This document shows, in pieces, positions 1 to 9,271 of a stretch of DNA of 64,000 nt (within the stretch, counting starts at the first letter, position 1; each line of letters begins with the position of its first letter). Below the pieces are notes generated by a model, which saw only the letters and a program-made list of their open reading frames with translations, had not been told where the DNA came from and did not search any database. Source of the DNA: Pseudorhodobacter antarcticus (GTDB lineage Bacteria > Pseudomonadota > Alphaproteobacteria > Rhodobacterales > Rhodobacteraceae); assembly GCF_900110135.1 (NCBI RefSeq), contig NZ_FOCO01000007.1:62001-126000 (forward strand), in the 5' to 3' direction. The position numbers and the translations under genes are program-made.

Positions 1-399
1 GATGATGACGCCGGGCAGCCCGTCCGCCTCGGCATGCACCAAGCGGTAATAGGGGGCGGCATAGAGGCGGGCGCGCATGGCGTGGGCGCGGGTGATGCGC
101 GCGGTGAGCCATGCTTGGTCAATCACCGCATCTGGGTTTTGATCGAGCATGCGGCCGATGATTTTGGAATTGGGATTGACGGTGACCACACCCATCGGGC
201 GGCGATCGCCATCTTCCAGCAGCGCCAGCGTGCCCGGTGTCAGGTTTTGCGTGCGCCGGTCGGTGACCAATTCATCGGCATAAATCCAAGGAAAGCCGTG
301 GCGAATGGCGCGGGCTTCGGCCTTTGGTTTCAGGCGGACAACCGGGCGGCTGTTGGTGAGGGCGGGGTCGCTGTCATGCGAAAGGGGGGTGCTGTTCAT
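1..399 (-). CDS. RlmI-like class I SAM-dependent rRNA methyltransferase, N-terminal part (cut by window edge)
   Basis: Reading the minus strand from an ATG at 399 gives 133 codons that run off the window edge in frame. The start has a disordered tail, then a PUA-like segment (RLKPKAEARAIRHGFPWIYA, about residues 21-40) and the motif YYRLVHAEADGLPGVII at the truncated end. Both are typical of the RlmI family, which methylates C5 of a cytosine in 23S rRNA using SAM. The catalytic domain lies outside the window, so the rRNA position modified cannot be judged. The plus-strand reading frame over the same bases is compositional shadow. Confidence 0.75.
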   Translation of the reverse strand, partial: MNSTPLSHDSDPALTNSRPVVRLKPKAEARAIRHGFPWIYADELVTDRRTQNLTPGTLALLEDGDRRPMGVVTVNPNSKIIGRMLDQNPDAVIDQAWLTARITRAHAMRARLYAAPYYRLVHAEADGLPGVII

Positions 400-458
400 G
401 CCCCCCCAATATCCGGTTTTATGGGCTTGTGAAAGCCTGTCTGTGTAGGGTTTTGCGA

Positions 459-1130
459 TTAGCGGATGGCGGCAAGGGTGGTGGGGTCAATTGCGCCACG
501 GCTGGTTGCTGATTCCTCATACTTGCGGGAAACTTCTTGGCGCACGCCTTGGCGCAATGCCTCGATCACCACAACGCGCTGGGTGCGGCCGGCCTGTTCT
601 TCGGCAATCGCGGCGCTGCCACCGGCGGCGGCGGCGTTCACCTCTACCGGGCGCGTCGCCTCAATCACTTCGCCGGTTTCGGCGTTGATCACGCTGAGGT
701 CAAATTTCATGTTGAACACGCCGCCCACGGTATAGCGGGTTTTTTCGGTCACGCCGTGAAAGCGGGTGACGGTGGCCACGATCATCACGGGTGGGCCGTC
801 TTTCATCTTGGCGGTGGCCATGCCGAATGCGTCGGTAAAGATGGAGTGGACTTGCTGGTAGCGATCGCCCCGCGGTTCGCCGCGCCAGACAATGTCGGCG
901 CTGGGGTAGAACATATTCGCCTCCGACACTTTCAGATCGCGCGGCACCTCGATGCGAATTTCGCGCACGTCATATTGGGCGGCAAGGTAAAGGCGTTTGG
1001 CCCCTTCGACATTGGCGGCGGCAAGATCGGTTGTGTTCATGCTGACGTTGCGCGATGCCAGATCAGAGGTGCCGCAAGCCGAAAGGCCAAAGGCCAACCC
1101 AAGTGCGATGATGATGCGTGTGGCCTTCAT
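459..1130 (-). CDS. Predicted outer-membrane lipoprotein, possibly DUF6778 family
   Basis: A 223-residue protein starting MKATRIIIALGLAFGLSACG. The hydrophobic segment followed by LSAC is a classic lipobox, with Cys19 the lipidated residue. An in-frame extension upstream to 1481 is Pro-rich and implausible, so I chose the ATG at 1130. The mature part has no motif I can assign to an enzyme; the middle is mixed alpha/beta and the C-terminus is Ala/Glu-rich. From memory it resembles DUF6778, a Rhodobacteraceae family of unknown function. It is divergent from edd; the 230-base gap must hold both promoters. Confidence 0.7.
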   Translation of the reverse strand: MKATRIIIALGLAFGLSACGTSDLASRNVSMNTTDLAAANVEGAKRLYLAAQYDVREIRIEVPRDLKVSEANMFYPSADIVWRGEPRGDRYQQVHSIFTDAFGMATAKMKDGPPVMIVATVTRFHGVTEKTRYTVGGVFNMKFDLSVINAETGEVIEATRPVEVNAAAAGGSAAIAEEQAGRTQRVVVIEALRQGVRQEVSRKYEESATSRGAIDPTTLAAIR

Positions 1131-1289
1131 GGCGTTTCCTTTTGGTCCGTTCTGTCCCTGAGTTCGGTGTTTGACGGGGAAATGTGGCGCAAATAGGCGC
1201 TGGATTGGGCAATCTTGGGGTGGTATTTTGGTTTTTATGAGGGACGGTCTGGGGCATAGTGGCGATATATCCCCTTTTCTTTTGGGCTG

Positions 1290-1301
1290 GTTAGCGCTAA
1301 C
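1290..1301. promoter_or_regulatory. LacI-type palindromic operator upstream of edd
   Basis: GTTAGCGCTAAC is a perfect 12-base palindrome with a central CG step, 60 bases before the edd start codon. LacI-family repressors typically bind even palindromes with a central CG. Placement in front of the Entner-Doudoroff operon suggests repression relieved by a sugar or sugar acid. No LacI-family gene is present in the window, so the regulator is unknown. Confidence 0.5.
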
Positions 1302-1360
1302 AGTTTTGCAACCGAGATTGGCCAGCCCTAATCGCCCAAACCAAACAAGTGAGGCCCGCG

Positions 1361-3163
1361 ATGACCCTGAACAGCACCATTGACCGCGTGACAGACCGGA
1401 TACGGGCCAGATCGGCGGGTTTGCGCGGGGATTATTTGGCGCGGGTGGCGGCGGCGGTGGCGCAGGGTCCGGCGCGGGCACATCTGTCTTGTGGCAATCA
1501 GGCCCATGCCTATGCGGCGATGGGGGGCGATAAGGACGCGCTGGTCGCGGACCGTGCGCCGAATTTAGGCGTGGTGACGGCGTATAATGACATGCTGTCG
1601 GCGCATCAACCCTATGAACGCTATCCCGATTTGATCCGGGAGGCGGCGCGCAAGGCGGGGGCCACGGCGCAAGTGGCGGGCGGCGTGCCTGCGATGTGTG
1701 ACGGGGTAACGCAAGGCCAGCCGGGGATGGAGTTGTCGCTGTTTTCGCGCGATGTGATTGCGTTGGCGGCAGGCGTGTCGCTGTCGCACAACGTGTTTGA
1801 CGCGGCGGTGTATTTGGGGGTTTGCGACAAGATTGTGCCCGGCCTGATCATTGCGGCGGCCACGTTTGGGCATATTCCGGCGGTGTTTATCCCCGCAGGG
1901 CCGATGCCAAGCGGCATTCCGAATGATGAAAAATCGGCGGTGCGCAACGCGTTTGCCGAAGGCAAAGTGGGGCGCGCGGAATTGATGGCGGCGGAAATGG
2001 CCAGCTATCACGGGCCCGGCACTTGTACGTTTTATGGCACGGCCAACACCAACCAGATGTTGATGGAATTTATGGGGCTGCATTTGCCCGGCGCGTCCTT
2101 TGTAAACCCCGGCAATGGGTTGCGCGATGCGTTGACAGCAGGCGCTGTGACACGCGCGGCGGCGATCACCCATTTGGGGACAGAGTTTACGCCTGCCGGG
2201 CATATTTTGGATGAGCGGACGTTTGTGAATGGCATGGTAGGCTTGATGGCAACGGGCGGGTCCACCAACCTGGTGCTGCATTTGCCTGCGATGGCGCGGG
2301 CGGCGGGCGTGTTGTTGGACCTTGAGGATTTTGCCGATATCTCGGACGCGGTGCCGTTGATGGCCAAAGTGTACCCGAACGGGTTGGCGGATGTGAACCA
2401 TTTTCACGCGGCGGGCGGCCTTGGGTTTATGATTGGCGAGTTGCTGGACGCGGGGATGCTGCACCCTGACACACAGACGATTATGGGCAAAGGCTTGGCT
2501 GCGTATTGCGCGGAGCCGAAGCTGGTGGAGGGCGCGTTGGTGTTTGAACCCGGCCCCCGGGCGAGTTTGAATGAGAAGATTTTGCGCCCCGTGGCCACGC
2601 CTTTTGCGGCGATTGGGGGCTTGAAGCAACTGTCGGGGAATTTGGGGCGCGGAGTGATCAAGATTTCCGCCGTGGCACCCGAACGGCATGTGGTGGAGGC
2701 ACCTGTGCGGATTTTCCACACGCAAGGCGCGGTTAAGGCAGCGTTTGCGGCGGGGGAATTTACGAGCGACACGATTGTGGTGCTGCGGTTTCAGGGCCCG
2801 CGCGCCAATGGGATGCCGGAGTTGCATTCGCTGACGCCAATCCTGTCGGTGTTGCAAGACCGGGGGCTGAAGGTTGCCATGGTGACCGATGGTCGGATGT
2901 CGGGGGCCAGTGGCAAGGTGCCTGCGGCGATCCATGTCTCGCCTGAGGCGGCGTGTGGTGGCGCGTTGGCGAAACTGGTGGACGGTGATGTGGTGCGGCT
3001 GGATGCGACCCGCGGCACGCTGGAGGTGATTGGCGTTGATTTGGACGCGCGCGTGGCCGTTGAGGTGGATTTGACTGCCAACGGGTTTGGCATCGGGCGC
3101 GAGTTGTTTGACGTGTTTCGCGCCACCGTGGGCCCTGCAACCGAAGGGGCGCGGGTGGTATAA
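1361..3163 (+). CDS. edd: Phosphogluconate dehydratase
   Basis: A 600-residue member of the IlvD/Edd dehydratase family, full length. It converts 6-phosphogluconate to 2-keto-3-deoxy-6-phosphogluconate, the first committed step of the Entner-Doudoroff pathway. Family landmarks include [13 protein letters not shown] (Cys113) and GVCDK (Cys155), cysteines that ligate the [4Fe-4S] cluster in this family, and a third Cys in the [15 protein letters not shown] segment. I start at the ATG at 1361 (MTLNST) rather than the in-frame GTG at 1349; neither has a strong Shine-Dalgarno. eda follows 40 bases downstream on the same strand, forming the standard edd-eda pair. Confidence 0.95.
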   Translation: MTLNSTIDRVTDRIRARSAGLRGDYLARVAAAVAQGPARAHLSCGNQAHAYAAMGGDKDALVADRAPNLGVVTAYNDMLSAHQPYERYPDLIREAARKAGATAQVAGGVPAMCDGVTQGQPGMELSLFSRDVIALAAGVSLSHNVFDAAVYLGVCDKIVPGLIIAAATFGHIPAVFIPAGPMPSGIPNDEKSAVRNAFAEGKVGRAELMAAEMASYHGPGTCTFYGTANTNQMLMEFMGLHLPGASFVNPGNGLRDALTAGAVTRAAAITHLGTEFTPAGHILDERTFVNGMVGLMATGGSTNLVLHLPAMARAAGVLLDLEDFADISDAVPLMAKVYPNGLADVNHFHAAGGLGFMIGELLDAGMLHPDTQTIMGKGLAAYCAEPKLVEGALVFEPGPRASLNEKILRPVATPFAAIGGLKQLSGNLGRGVIKISAVAPERHVVEAPVRIFHTQGAVKAAFAAGEFTSDTIVVLRFQGPRANGMPELHSLTPILSVLQDRGLKVAMVTDGRMSGASGKVPAAIHVSPEAACGGALAKLVDGDVVRLDATRGTLEVIGVDLDARVAVEVDLTANGFGIGRELFDVFRATVGPATEGARVV

Positions 3164-3203
3164 CTACCCTGCCCTGTTACATTTATTCATTTAAGGACGC
3201 ATC

Positions 3204-3842
3204 ATGACCCCTGCTGAACAATCCCTGCGCGCGTTGGAAATTTGCAAACTGGCCCCGGTTATTCCGGTTTTGGTGGTTGATGATGTGGCCCATGCGGCGG
3301 GTCTTGCCCGCGCATTGGTGGCGGGTGGGTTGCCTGCGTTGGAGGTGACGCTGCGCACGCCTTGCGCGCTGGACGTTATCCGCGCCATGGCCGATGTTGA
3401 AGGCGGTGTGGTGGGGGCTGGCACGCTGTTGACGCTGGCCGATGTGAAGGCGGCCAAGGCGGCGGGTGCCAGTTTTGGAGTGGCACCGGGGGCGACACAG
3501 CGCTTGCTGGACGCTTGTGCGGAACATGAATTGCCGCTGTTGCCCGGTGCGGCCACCGCAACCGAAGTGATGTTGCTGTTGGAAATGGGATATACGGTGC
3601 AAAAGTTTTTCCCGGCCGAGGCGTCTGGCGGTGCCCCTGCGCTGAAGGCGATTGGCGCGCCGATTCCGCAAGTGACGTTTTGCCCCACGGGCGGCGTAAG
3701 TTTGAAAAACGCGCGTGATTATTTGGGGTTGCCGAATGTGATGTGCGTGGGCGGATCTTGGGTCGCGCCTGCGGCCATGGTCGCAAGTGGCGATTGGGCG
3801 GGGATTACGGCGCTGGCAACTGAGGCCGCAAAGCTGCGTTAA
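3204..3842 (+). CDS. eda: KDPG aldolase (2-dehydro-3-deoxyphosphogluconate aldolase)
   Basis: A 212-residue class I aldolase that splits KDPG to pyruvate and glyceraldehyde 3-phosphate. The catalytic Glu47 lies in LEVTLRT and the Schiff-base Lys134 in VQKFFPAE; GAGT and CPTGGV phosphate-binding segments are present. AAGGAC precedes the ATG. The protein may also act on 4-hydroxy-2-oxoglutarate, as is usual for Eda. The stop codon overlaps that of the convergent small gene at 3839, leaving no room for a conventional terminator. Confidence 0.95.
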   Translation: MTPAEQSLRALEICKLAPVIPVLVVDDVAHAAGLARALVAGGLPALEVTLRTPCALDVIRAMADVEGGVVGAGTLLTLADVKAAKAAGASFGVAPGATQRLLDACAEHELPLLPGAATATEVMLLLEMGYTVQKFFPAEASGGAPALKAIGAPIPQVTFCPTGGVSLKNARDYLGLPNVMCVGGSWVAPAAMVASGDWAGITALATEAAKLR

Positions 3843-4126
3843 GCCGGATCTGGGATGTAGCCAAGCCGCGCACCGCGACCGCCTTTGCGGGTCGGTTTGG
3901 CGGGGGCGGTCAGCGCGTCTGTCATCACCGTGGTCATCGGGTGGTTGGGGATTGTGGGCGCGTAGGCGGCCATGAGGAATTGCAACGCGGGGGTGGTGTT
4001 GGTGTCCACCGGCAAGCTGAGCGCCCAATCCATGAAGATGGAGCGACATTCGCCGGGGGTGATGCCGTCGATGCGGTAGCTTTCGCGGATAAGGCCCTTT
4101 GGGTCGGCGGTTGCGTGGTCCATCAT
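3839..4126 (-). CDS. Hypothetical 95-residue protein coupled to glnE
   Basis: Its ATG at 4126 overlaps the glnE stop as ATGA, so it is probably translated by ribosomes finishing glnE. A second Met follows immediately. The sequence (MMDHATADPKGLIRESYRID at the start, a basic tail PAKPTRKGGRGARLGYIPDPA split by a Gly-rich turn) is soluble, with no transmembrane segment or signal peptide. I do not recognise a named domain. Coupling to glnE hints at nitrogen physiology, but this is position only. Its stop overlaps that of eda. Confidence 0.75.
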   Translation of the reverse strand: MMDHATADPKGLIRESYRIDGITPGECRSIFMDWALSLPVDTNTTPALQFLMAAYAPTIPNHPMTTVMTDALTAPAKPTRKGGRGARLGYIPDPA

Positions 4127-6924
4127 ATATCCTTTGCCGCATCCGGGCGTGTTGTTGGCCCAAGGGCGCGGTCGATCGCCTTTGCCGCAGCTGCGTGGCA
4201 AGTGGTCAATTGCGGCAACAGCGCCGCCACATCGGCTTGGCCGGTTTCGCGCAACAAGAAAGCGCGCGCGCCGATTCCAAGCCCGTCCATATCCAAGGGT
4301 TTGTCTGTCAGCAAGCGCGAGGCGGCTTGCAGACGCCAGCACAGCCTGTAGGCATCCAGCACCGCCTGCTCCTCTTGATGCGACAAGAATCCGCATTTTA
4401 CGCCAGCGCGCAGCTGCGCCTCCACCCGCCGGGCGGGGTCTGTGGCGATCAAGGCCCCGGTTTCGGCCAGCAGTTCGATATCCATCAGGCGGCCGGGGCC
4501 GTTTTTGGCATCCCAATCATTGGCGGCGGGTTTGGCGGTGGCAAGGCGCGCGCGCATGTCGGCCACATCGGCGCGCACCGCGTCCCCCGGCCCTTTGGCG
4601 GTAAGGACCGCGCGGCGCAGGGTTTCAAATTCGGCGGCGAGTGCTGGGTCACCTGCCATGGGACGCGCGCGGGTCAGGGCGAGGTGTTCCCATGTCCACG
4701 CCTCGGACATTTGGTAATCGGTGAAGGATTGCAGGGAGGTGGCCACGGGGCCTTGGCGGCCCGAAGGGCGCAGGCGCATGTCCACCTCGTATAACCGCCC
4801 TTCGGGAAGTTGGGCGGTGACGGCGGTGACCATGGCTTGGGTCAGGCGGGCGAAATAGGGGCGGATGGCAAGGGGTTTGCGGCCATCGCTGGCCTCAGCC
4901 TCGGCGGCGTCATAGATCACGATTAGGTCAAGGTCGGAGGTGGCGTTGAGGCGGCCCGCGCCCAAGCTGCCCATGCCCACCAAAATTGCACCGCGCCCCG
5001 GGGGCAGCCCGTGTTTGGCGGCAAATTCGGCGTGGACCACGGGCCAGAGGGCGGCCAAGCACGCCTCGGCCAGATCGGCGTAATGTTTGCCCGCTTCAAA
5101 CGCGTCGATGAGGCCGCGCAGGTGATGCACACCGATGCGAAAGTGCCATTCCTTCATCCAGCGGCGCGCGGTGTCGAGTTTGCGTTCATAATCGGGGGTG
5201 TTGGAAAGGGCGGTTGTGAGCATGGCGCTGAGGGCGTTGGTGCTGGGCCAAGGCGCAAAAAAGCTGCCGCCAAGGACGCCGTCCAGTACGCCCGCGTTGC
5301 GCGATAGGTACAAGGCGAGCGCGGGGGACGTGGCGGCGATATCAACGATCAGGTCGATCAACTGTGGGTTCGCCTCAAACAACGAGAAGATTTGCACGCC
5401 TGCGGGCAGGCCCGCAAGAAAGCCGTCAAAGGCGATAAGCGCCTCATCCGGGTTGGCGGCGCGTTGCAAGCGTTTGAGAAGGCCAGGGCGGACGCGGCGA
5501 AAGATGGTGCCCGCGCGTTCAGAGCGTAGGGCGGGATAAGCGTCCCAGCCGCTCACGATGTCGCGGGCGGTGTCGGACAGGTCTGGGGTTTCTTCCACCT
5601 CGGCGGGGGCAAAGAACCCTTCGGTCAAATGGTCGGTGCGTTGCAGGCGGTCGATCAGTTGGGTGCGAAAATCGGGGTCGGTTTGACCGCAAAAGGCGGC
5701 GATGCGCGCGACACCTTCCGGGGTGGTGGGCATGTCGTGGATTTGCTGATCTTGGACCATTTGCAAGCGGTGTTCCACCTCCCGGTGGGCGCGGTACAAG
5801 GTGATAAGGTCCCTGGCATGAGCCTGCGGAATCCAGCCTTTTTCCGCGAGGGCCAGCAGGCTGGGCACAGTTTGGCGACCGCGCAGGTCGGGGTCGCGTC
5901 CACCCGCGATCAACTGGCGGGTTTGGGTGAAAAATTCAATTTCACGGATGCCGCCGACACCCAGTTTCATATTATGCCCTTCGACCACAATGGGGCCGTG
6001 CAGGCCGCGGTGGTCGCGGATGCGCAGGCGCATGTCATGCGCATCTTGGATCGCGGCAAAGTCGAGATGTTTGCGCCACACGAAGGGCGTAAGGGTTTTG
6101 AGGAATTTTTCGCCCGCCGCGATGTCGCCCGCGCAGGGGCGCGCCTTTATCCACGCGGCGCGTTCCCATGTGCGGCCGACGCTTTCATAATAGCTTTCGG
6201 CGGCAGCAAAGGACAAACAAACAGGAGTCACGGCGGCATCCGGGCGCAAGCGCAGATCGGTGCGAAACACATAGCCTTCACTGGTGCGATCGCCCACAAG
6301 GGCGGCCATTTTGCGGGTGACGCGGATGAAGGCGGCCCGCGCGAGGGCTGGGTCGGCGTGCTGGGATTCGTCGAACAAACAGATCAAGTCGATATCGGAG
6401 GAATAGTTGAGTTCGCGCGCGCCCATTTTGCCCATCGCAAACACCACCATGCCTGCAGCGGTTTTGGCATCATCGGGCGTGGCGCCGGGGATTTTGCCGC
6501 GCCGGATTTCATCGGCAACAAGGCGGTTCAGGGAAATATCCACGGCGCGGTCGGCAAGGTCGGTCAAAGCACCTGTGACCTGTTCCAAAGGCCAGACGCC
6601 CCCCAGATCGGCCAAGGCGGACAACAAAGCGATGCGGCGTTTGGCGCAGCGCAGGCCGGGGCCAAGTTGGTCGAGCGTCAGCGCGTCAACGGTGGCAAGT
6701 TCGGTTTGCAGGGCCGTTTCGGGTGGCAAGGTGAGCGCGTGGCACAGCCATTCCCCTTCGCGGCCCATCAGATCGGCAAGAAAGGGGCTGCACCCGGCTG
6801 CACCCGACAAAAGCTGGGTTATGGCCGGGCCAAGGGCCGCAAAGGGCGCTGCCGAATCGGCCCCGGCAGCGGGATCGAAGGGGATAGGGTGACGGGTGAT
6901 GCGGGCGGCAAAGCTGTGTGACAT
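4123..6924 (-). CDS. glnE: Bifunctional glutamine synthetase adenylyltransferase / deadenylylating phosphorylase
   Basis: A 933-residue protein of normal GlnE size. It has two nucleotidyltransferase domains: the first with SSDIDLICLFDE and GVGGIREIEFF, the second with TSDLDLIVIYD and GRLMDIELLAE. In known GlnE proteins the N-terminal half removes AMP from glutamine synthetase and the C-terminal half adds it, under control of PII and glutamine. The C-terminal half also keeps WTWEHLALTRARP, mirrored by WERAAWIKARP in the first half, showing the internal duplication. The start is an ATG at 6924. It heads a two-gene unit with the small gene at 3839-4126. Confidence 0.95.
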   Translation of the reverse strand: MSHSFAARITRHPIPFDPAAGADSAAPFAALGPAITQLLSGAAGCSPFLADLMGREGEWLCHALTLPPETALQTELATVDALTLDQLGPGLRCAKRRIALLSALADLGGVWPLEQVTGALTDLADRAVDISLNRLVADEIRRGKIPGATPDDAKTAAGMVVFAMGKMGARELNYSSDIDLICLFDESQHADPALARAAFIRVTRKMAALVGDRTSEGYVFRTDLRLRPDAAVTPVCLSFAAAESYYESVGRTWERAAWIKARPCAGDIAAGEKFLKTLTPFVWRKHLDFAAIQDAHDMRLRIRDHRGLHGPIVVEGHNMKLGVGGIREIEFFTQTRQLIAGGRDPDLRGRQTVPSLLALAEKGWIPQAHARDLITLYRAHREVEHRLQMVQDQQIHDMPTTPEGVARIAAFCGQTDPDFRTQLIDRLQRTDHLTEGFFAPAEVEETPDLSDTARDIVSGWDAYPALRSERAGTIFRRVRPGLLKRLQRAANPDEALIAFDGFLAGLPAGVQIFSLFEANPQLIDLIVDIAATSPALALYLSRNAGVLDGVLGGSFFAPWPSTNALSAMLTTALSNTPDYERKLDTARRWMKEWHFRIGVHHLRGLIDAFEAGKHYADLAEACLAALWPVVHAEFAAKHGLPPGRGAILVGMGSLGAGRLNATSDLDLIVIYDAAEAEASDGRKPLAIRPYFARLTQAMVTAVTAQLPEGRLYEVDMRLRPSGRQGPVATSLQSFTDYQMSEAWTWEHLALTRARPMAGDPALAAEFETLRRAVLTAKGPGDAVRADVADMRARLATAKPAANDWDAKNGPGRLMDIELLAETGALIATDPARRVEAQLRAGVKCGFLSHQEEQAVLDAYRLCWRLQAASRLLTDKPLDMDGLGIGARAFLLRETGQADVAALLPQLTTCHAAAAKAIDRALGPTTRPDAAKDI

Positions 6925-7163
6925 AGGCGCAGGATGGCGGCTGCGCGGGGGATGGTCAACGGGGATTGTAGGAAGGCGCGGCTGTTTGGATGGTGGCGGT
7001 CAGTTTAATTAAAAATGATGTATTTCAGGGGTTTAATGGGGGCAGACACCCTTTTTACGCGAAAATGTAAAAAACTTTAACATGAGGGCTTGAATTGGAG
7101 GGCGCGAAGGGCAATCTTGGTTATGTAAACTGAGTAAACATCAACCCGATCATGGAGATATTT

Positions 7164-7619
7164 ATGTACACCTCGCCCTCTGACAGCTACCCCACCACTG
7201 GGATTATGACCTGGCCACGCCGCGTTGAAGGCTGGTTGGATGCGCGCGGTCGCTTGGCTTGGATTGCGGTGATGGTGGTTGGATTTGTGATTGCCGGGCC
7301 GCTGGGCCTTGGTATTCTGGCCTATATGCTGTGGACCAAAAAATTCTCGGGCTGTGGGGCGGCGCGCCGGGATCGCGCTGGGTATACGAGCTTTCGCTTT
7401 GGCATGCAGCCCAGCACCGGCAACAGCGCCTTTGACGCCTACCGCACCGATACGATTAAGCGGTTGGAAGAGGAGCAGGCAGCGTTTGAAGCGTTTTTGA
7501 AGCGGCTGCGCGATGCGAAAGATAAGCAGGAATTCGACAGCTTTATGGATGATCGTGCGAAAGCGAACCGCAGCACGGAGGCAGATCTGGGCGCCGCCAA
7601 AGAGATTGCAGCCTATTAA
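7164..7619 (+). CDS. DUF2852 membrane protein
   Basis: A 151-residue protein. An in-frame ATG at 7152 exists, but GGAG at 7155-7158 sits properly before the ATG at 7164 (MYTSPSDSYP), which I take as the start. One long hydrophobic segment (LAWIAVMVVGFVIAGPLGLG, about residues 32-51, continuing into LAYMLW) is the DUF2852 signature. It is followed by a charged, probably coiled-coil tail rich in Glu, Lys and Arg (KRLEEEQAAFEAFLKRLRDA). No biochemical role is established for the family. A GC-rich hairpin separates it from the RDD gene downstream. Confidence 0.75.
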   Translation: MYTSPSDSYPTTGIMTWPRRVEGWLDARGRLAWIAVMVVGFVIAGPLGLGILAYMLWTKKFSGCGAARRDRAGYTSFRFGMQPSTGNSAFDAYRTDTIKRLEEEQAAFEAFLKRLRDAKDKQEFDSFMDDRAKANRSTEADLGAAKEIAAY

Positions 7620-7626
7620 CCAAGTG

Positions 7627-7651
7627 GGGCGGCCCGATGTTTGGGCCGCCC
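7627..7651 (+). terminator. GC-rich inter-gene hairpin
   Basis: GGGCGGCCC (7627-7635) and GGGCCGCCC (7643-7651) form a perfect 9-bp stem with a 7-base loop, just after the DUF2852 stop. No U-run follows, so it may be a 3'-end stabiliser or weak terminator rather than a strong intrinsic terminator. It lies 36 bases before the RDD gene start. Confidence 0.55.
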
Positions 7652-7687
7652 GCCCCCTTGCAGACGATCCGCCAAAGGACAGATAAG

Positions 7688-8134
7688 ATGAGTTACACAA
7701 GCCCCCTGCCCGACCCGCAATATCAGGCGGAGTTTTACGATGGTGTTGCGGTGAAACGCGGCATCGCTTGGGTCGTGGATACAGTGCTGATCACTTTAAT
7801 CACGGTGCTGATTGTGCCGTTCACGGCCTTTACAGCGCTGTTTTTCCTGCCGCTTTTGTATTTGGTGGTGAATGTGACCTATCGCTGGCTGACGATTTCG
7901 GGCGGGTCCGCGACATGGGGGATGCGGTTGGTTGCGATTGAATTTCGCCGCACGGATGGCAAGAGGTTTGATACGGGCACGGCCTTGATGCACAGTCTGG
8001 GATATTCGTTAAGCGTGGCATTTGTGCTGCCGCAACTGTTGTCGGTGGCGATGATGCTGCTGGGCGCGCGGGGCCAAGGATTAACGGATATGGTGCTGGG
8101 CAGCGTGGCGGTGAACCGCAGCGCGCGGTTTTAA
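7688..8134 (+). CDS. RDD family integral membrane protein
   Basis: A 148-residue protein with three hydrophobic segments. The first helix carries the Arg and Asp of the RDD domain (VKRGIAWVVDTVLITLI). The second is TALFFLPLLYLVVNVTYRWL, then GSATWGMRLVAIE follows, typical of the family, and a third helix near residue 110. Family roles are mostly unknown; some RDD proteins are Na+(Li+,K+)/H+ antiporters. The start MSYTSP is chosen because AAAGGACA precedes it; an in-frame ATG at 7637 falls inside the hairpin. Confidence 0.8.
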   Translation: MSYTSPLPDPQYQAEFYDGVAVKRGIAWVVDTVLITLITVLIVPFTAFTALFFLPLLYLVVNVTYRWLTISGGSATWGMRLVAIEFRRTDGKRFDTGTALMHSLGYSLSVAFVLPQLLSVAMMLLGARGQGLTDMVLGSVAVNRSARF

Positions 8135-8290
8135 GCGCCGGTTTTGAGGAAATGGGTTTGGTCGTGGCAATGCCCTGCCCAGGCCCCATAAAAACCGCAT
8201 TCAGCGGGCATAAAAGCGAAAGTCTTGCCTTGGCGGCGCGGGTTGGTCTTGCTAACCTGCCGTCAATAATTTTTGAATATGTCGGTACAC

Positions 8291-9157
8291 ATGCGCCACA
8301 CCCTTCCCCTTGCGCCACAGTTTTATGTGACGGCCCCGCAGCCCTGCCCCTATCTGGAGGGCCGGATGGAGCGTAAGTTGTTTACGGCCCTGCAAGGCGA
8401 GCATGCGCAAAAGTTGAACGATTCGCTGTCAAAGCAAGGGTTTCGCCGGTCGCAGAATGTGCTGTACCGCCCGTCTTGTGCGGAATGTTCGGCCTGTTTG
8501 TCGGCGCGGATCCGGGTGGCCGATTTTGTACCGTCCCGCACGCAAGCCAAAGTGTTGCGGCGCAATTCGGGGTTGGTGCGCAACGCCACCAGCCCTTGGG
8601 CCACCGAAGATCAATACGCGCTGTTCCGCCGGTATCTGGATTTTCGCCATGCCGAAGGTGGGATGGCGGATATGGACATTTTTGAATTCGCCGCGATGAT
8701 TGAAGAAACGCCCATTCGCAGCCGGGTGATTGAATATTCCGAAATCGGGGGGCGCGCGCCCGGCGATTTGTCGGCGGTGTGCCTGACGGATGTGTTCGAT
8801 GACGGGTTAAGCATGGTCTATTCGTTTTATGACCCCGATTTGGCGCCACGGTCCTTGGGGACTTTCTTGATTTTGGACCATGTTGAAATTGCGCGCGCTG
8901 CTGGTTTGCCTTTTGTTTATCTGGGCTATTGGGTGCCGGGCAGTAAGAAAATGGGCTATAAGGCTGGGTTTTCGGGGTTGGAAATTTACAAAGCGGGCGC
9001 GTGGCAGCCTGTGGGCGACCCTGCCGATCACCGCGCGGAATTGCACCCTTTGTCGGTGGACCCGATTGCCGAGCAAGTCGCGCGCATCAGTTTGCCCGAT
9101 GGGCGCGTGCGCAAAGACAGCGTGTCAGAGTTTCCGGACCTGCCGCGCAACCGCTAA
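8291..9157 (+). CDS. bpt: Aspartate/glutamate leucyltransferase (N-degron)
   Basis: A 288-residue ATE/Bpt family aminoacyl-tRNA protein transferase. Bacterial members move leucine from Leu-tRNA to N-terminal Asp or Glu, marking proteins for ClpS-ClpAP. The N-terminal Cys-containing segment ([14 protein letters not shown]) and the [14 protein letters not shown] box, both conserved in the family, are present, as is [15 protein letters not shown] near the C-terminus. I start at [11 protein letters not shown]; an ATG at 8279 (MSVHM) is also possible and neither has a clear Shine-Dalgarno. It stands alone between the RDD gene and the GltB-like gene. Confidence 0.9.
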   Translation: MRHTLPLAPQFYVTAPQPCPYLEGRMERKLFTALQGEHAQKLNDSLSKQGFRRSQNVLYRPSCAECSACLSARIRVADFVPSRTQAKVLRRNSGLVRNATSPWATEDQYALFRRYLDFRHAEGGMADMDIFEFAAMIEETPIRSRVIEYSEIGGRAPGDLSAVCLTDVFDDGLSMVYSFYDPDLAPRSLGTFLILDHVEIARAAGLPFVYLGYWVPGSKKMGYKAGFSGLEIYKAGAWQPVGDPADHRAELHPLSVDPIAEQVARISLPDGRVRKDSVSEFPDLPRNR

Positions 9158-9209
9158 GACCATCCCTTTTTCAAGAAAAATTTGCACGCGGGGCGGGGAG
9201 CCGGTAGCG

Positions 9210-9224
9210 TTAACCTCGTTTTAA
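9210..9224. promoter_or_regulatory. Possible CtrA box upstream of the GltB-like gene
   Basis: TTAA-N7-TTAA, the full consensus for the alphaproteobacterial cell-cycle regulator CtrA, spans 9210-9224, 47 bases before the start codon at 9272. CtrA itself is encoded in this window. One such match by chance in 64 kb would not be surprising, so this is tentative. Confidence 0.35.
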
Positions 9225-9271
9225 GCGGGCGCGCGCATGATGCGCATAGTCTGGCGAAGAAAGAGGCGTTT

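Noticed and set aside
1131-1481. N-terminal extension of the lipoprotein gene
   Set aside because: Pro/Ser-rich and would bury the lipobox signal peptide in the interior.
1565-2935. 456-residue minus-strand frame over edd
   Set aside because: Arg/His/Gln-rich shadow of a full-length dehydratase gene.
5629-6921. 430-residue plus-strand frame inside glnE
   Set aside because: Antisense shadow in GC-rich DNA; glnE motifs are intact on the minus strand.
7004-7013. TTTAATTAAA palindrome as an operator
   Set aside because: Simple AT palindrome with no nearby matching promoter; likely chance in an AT-rich gap.
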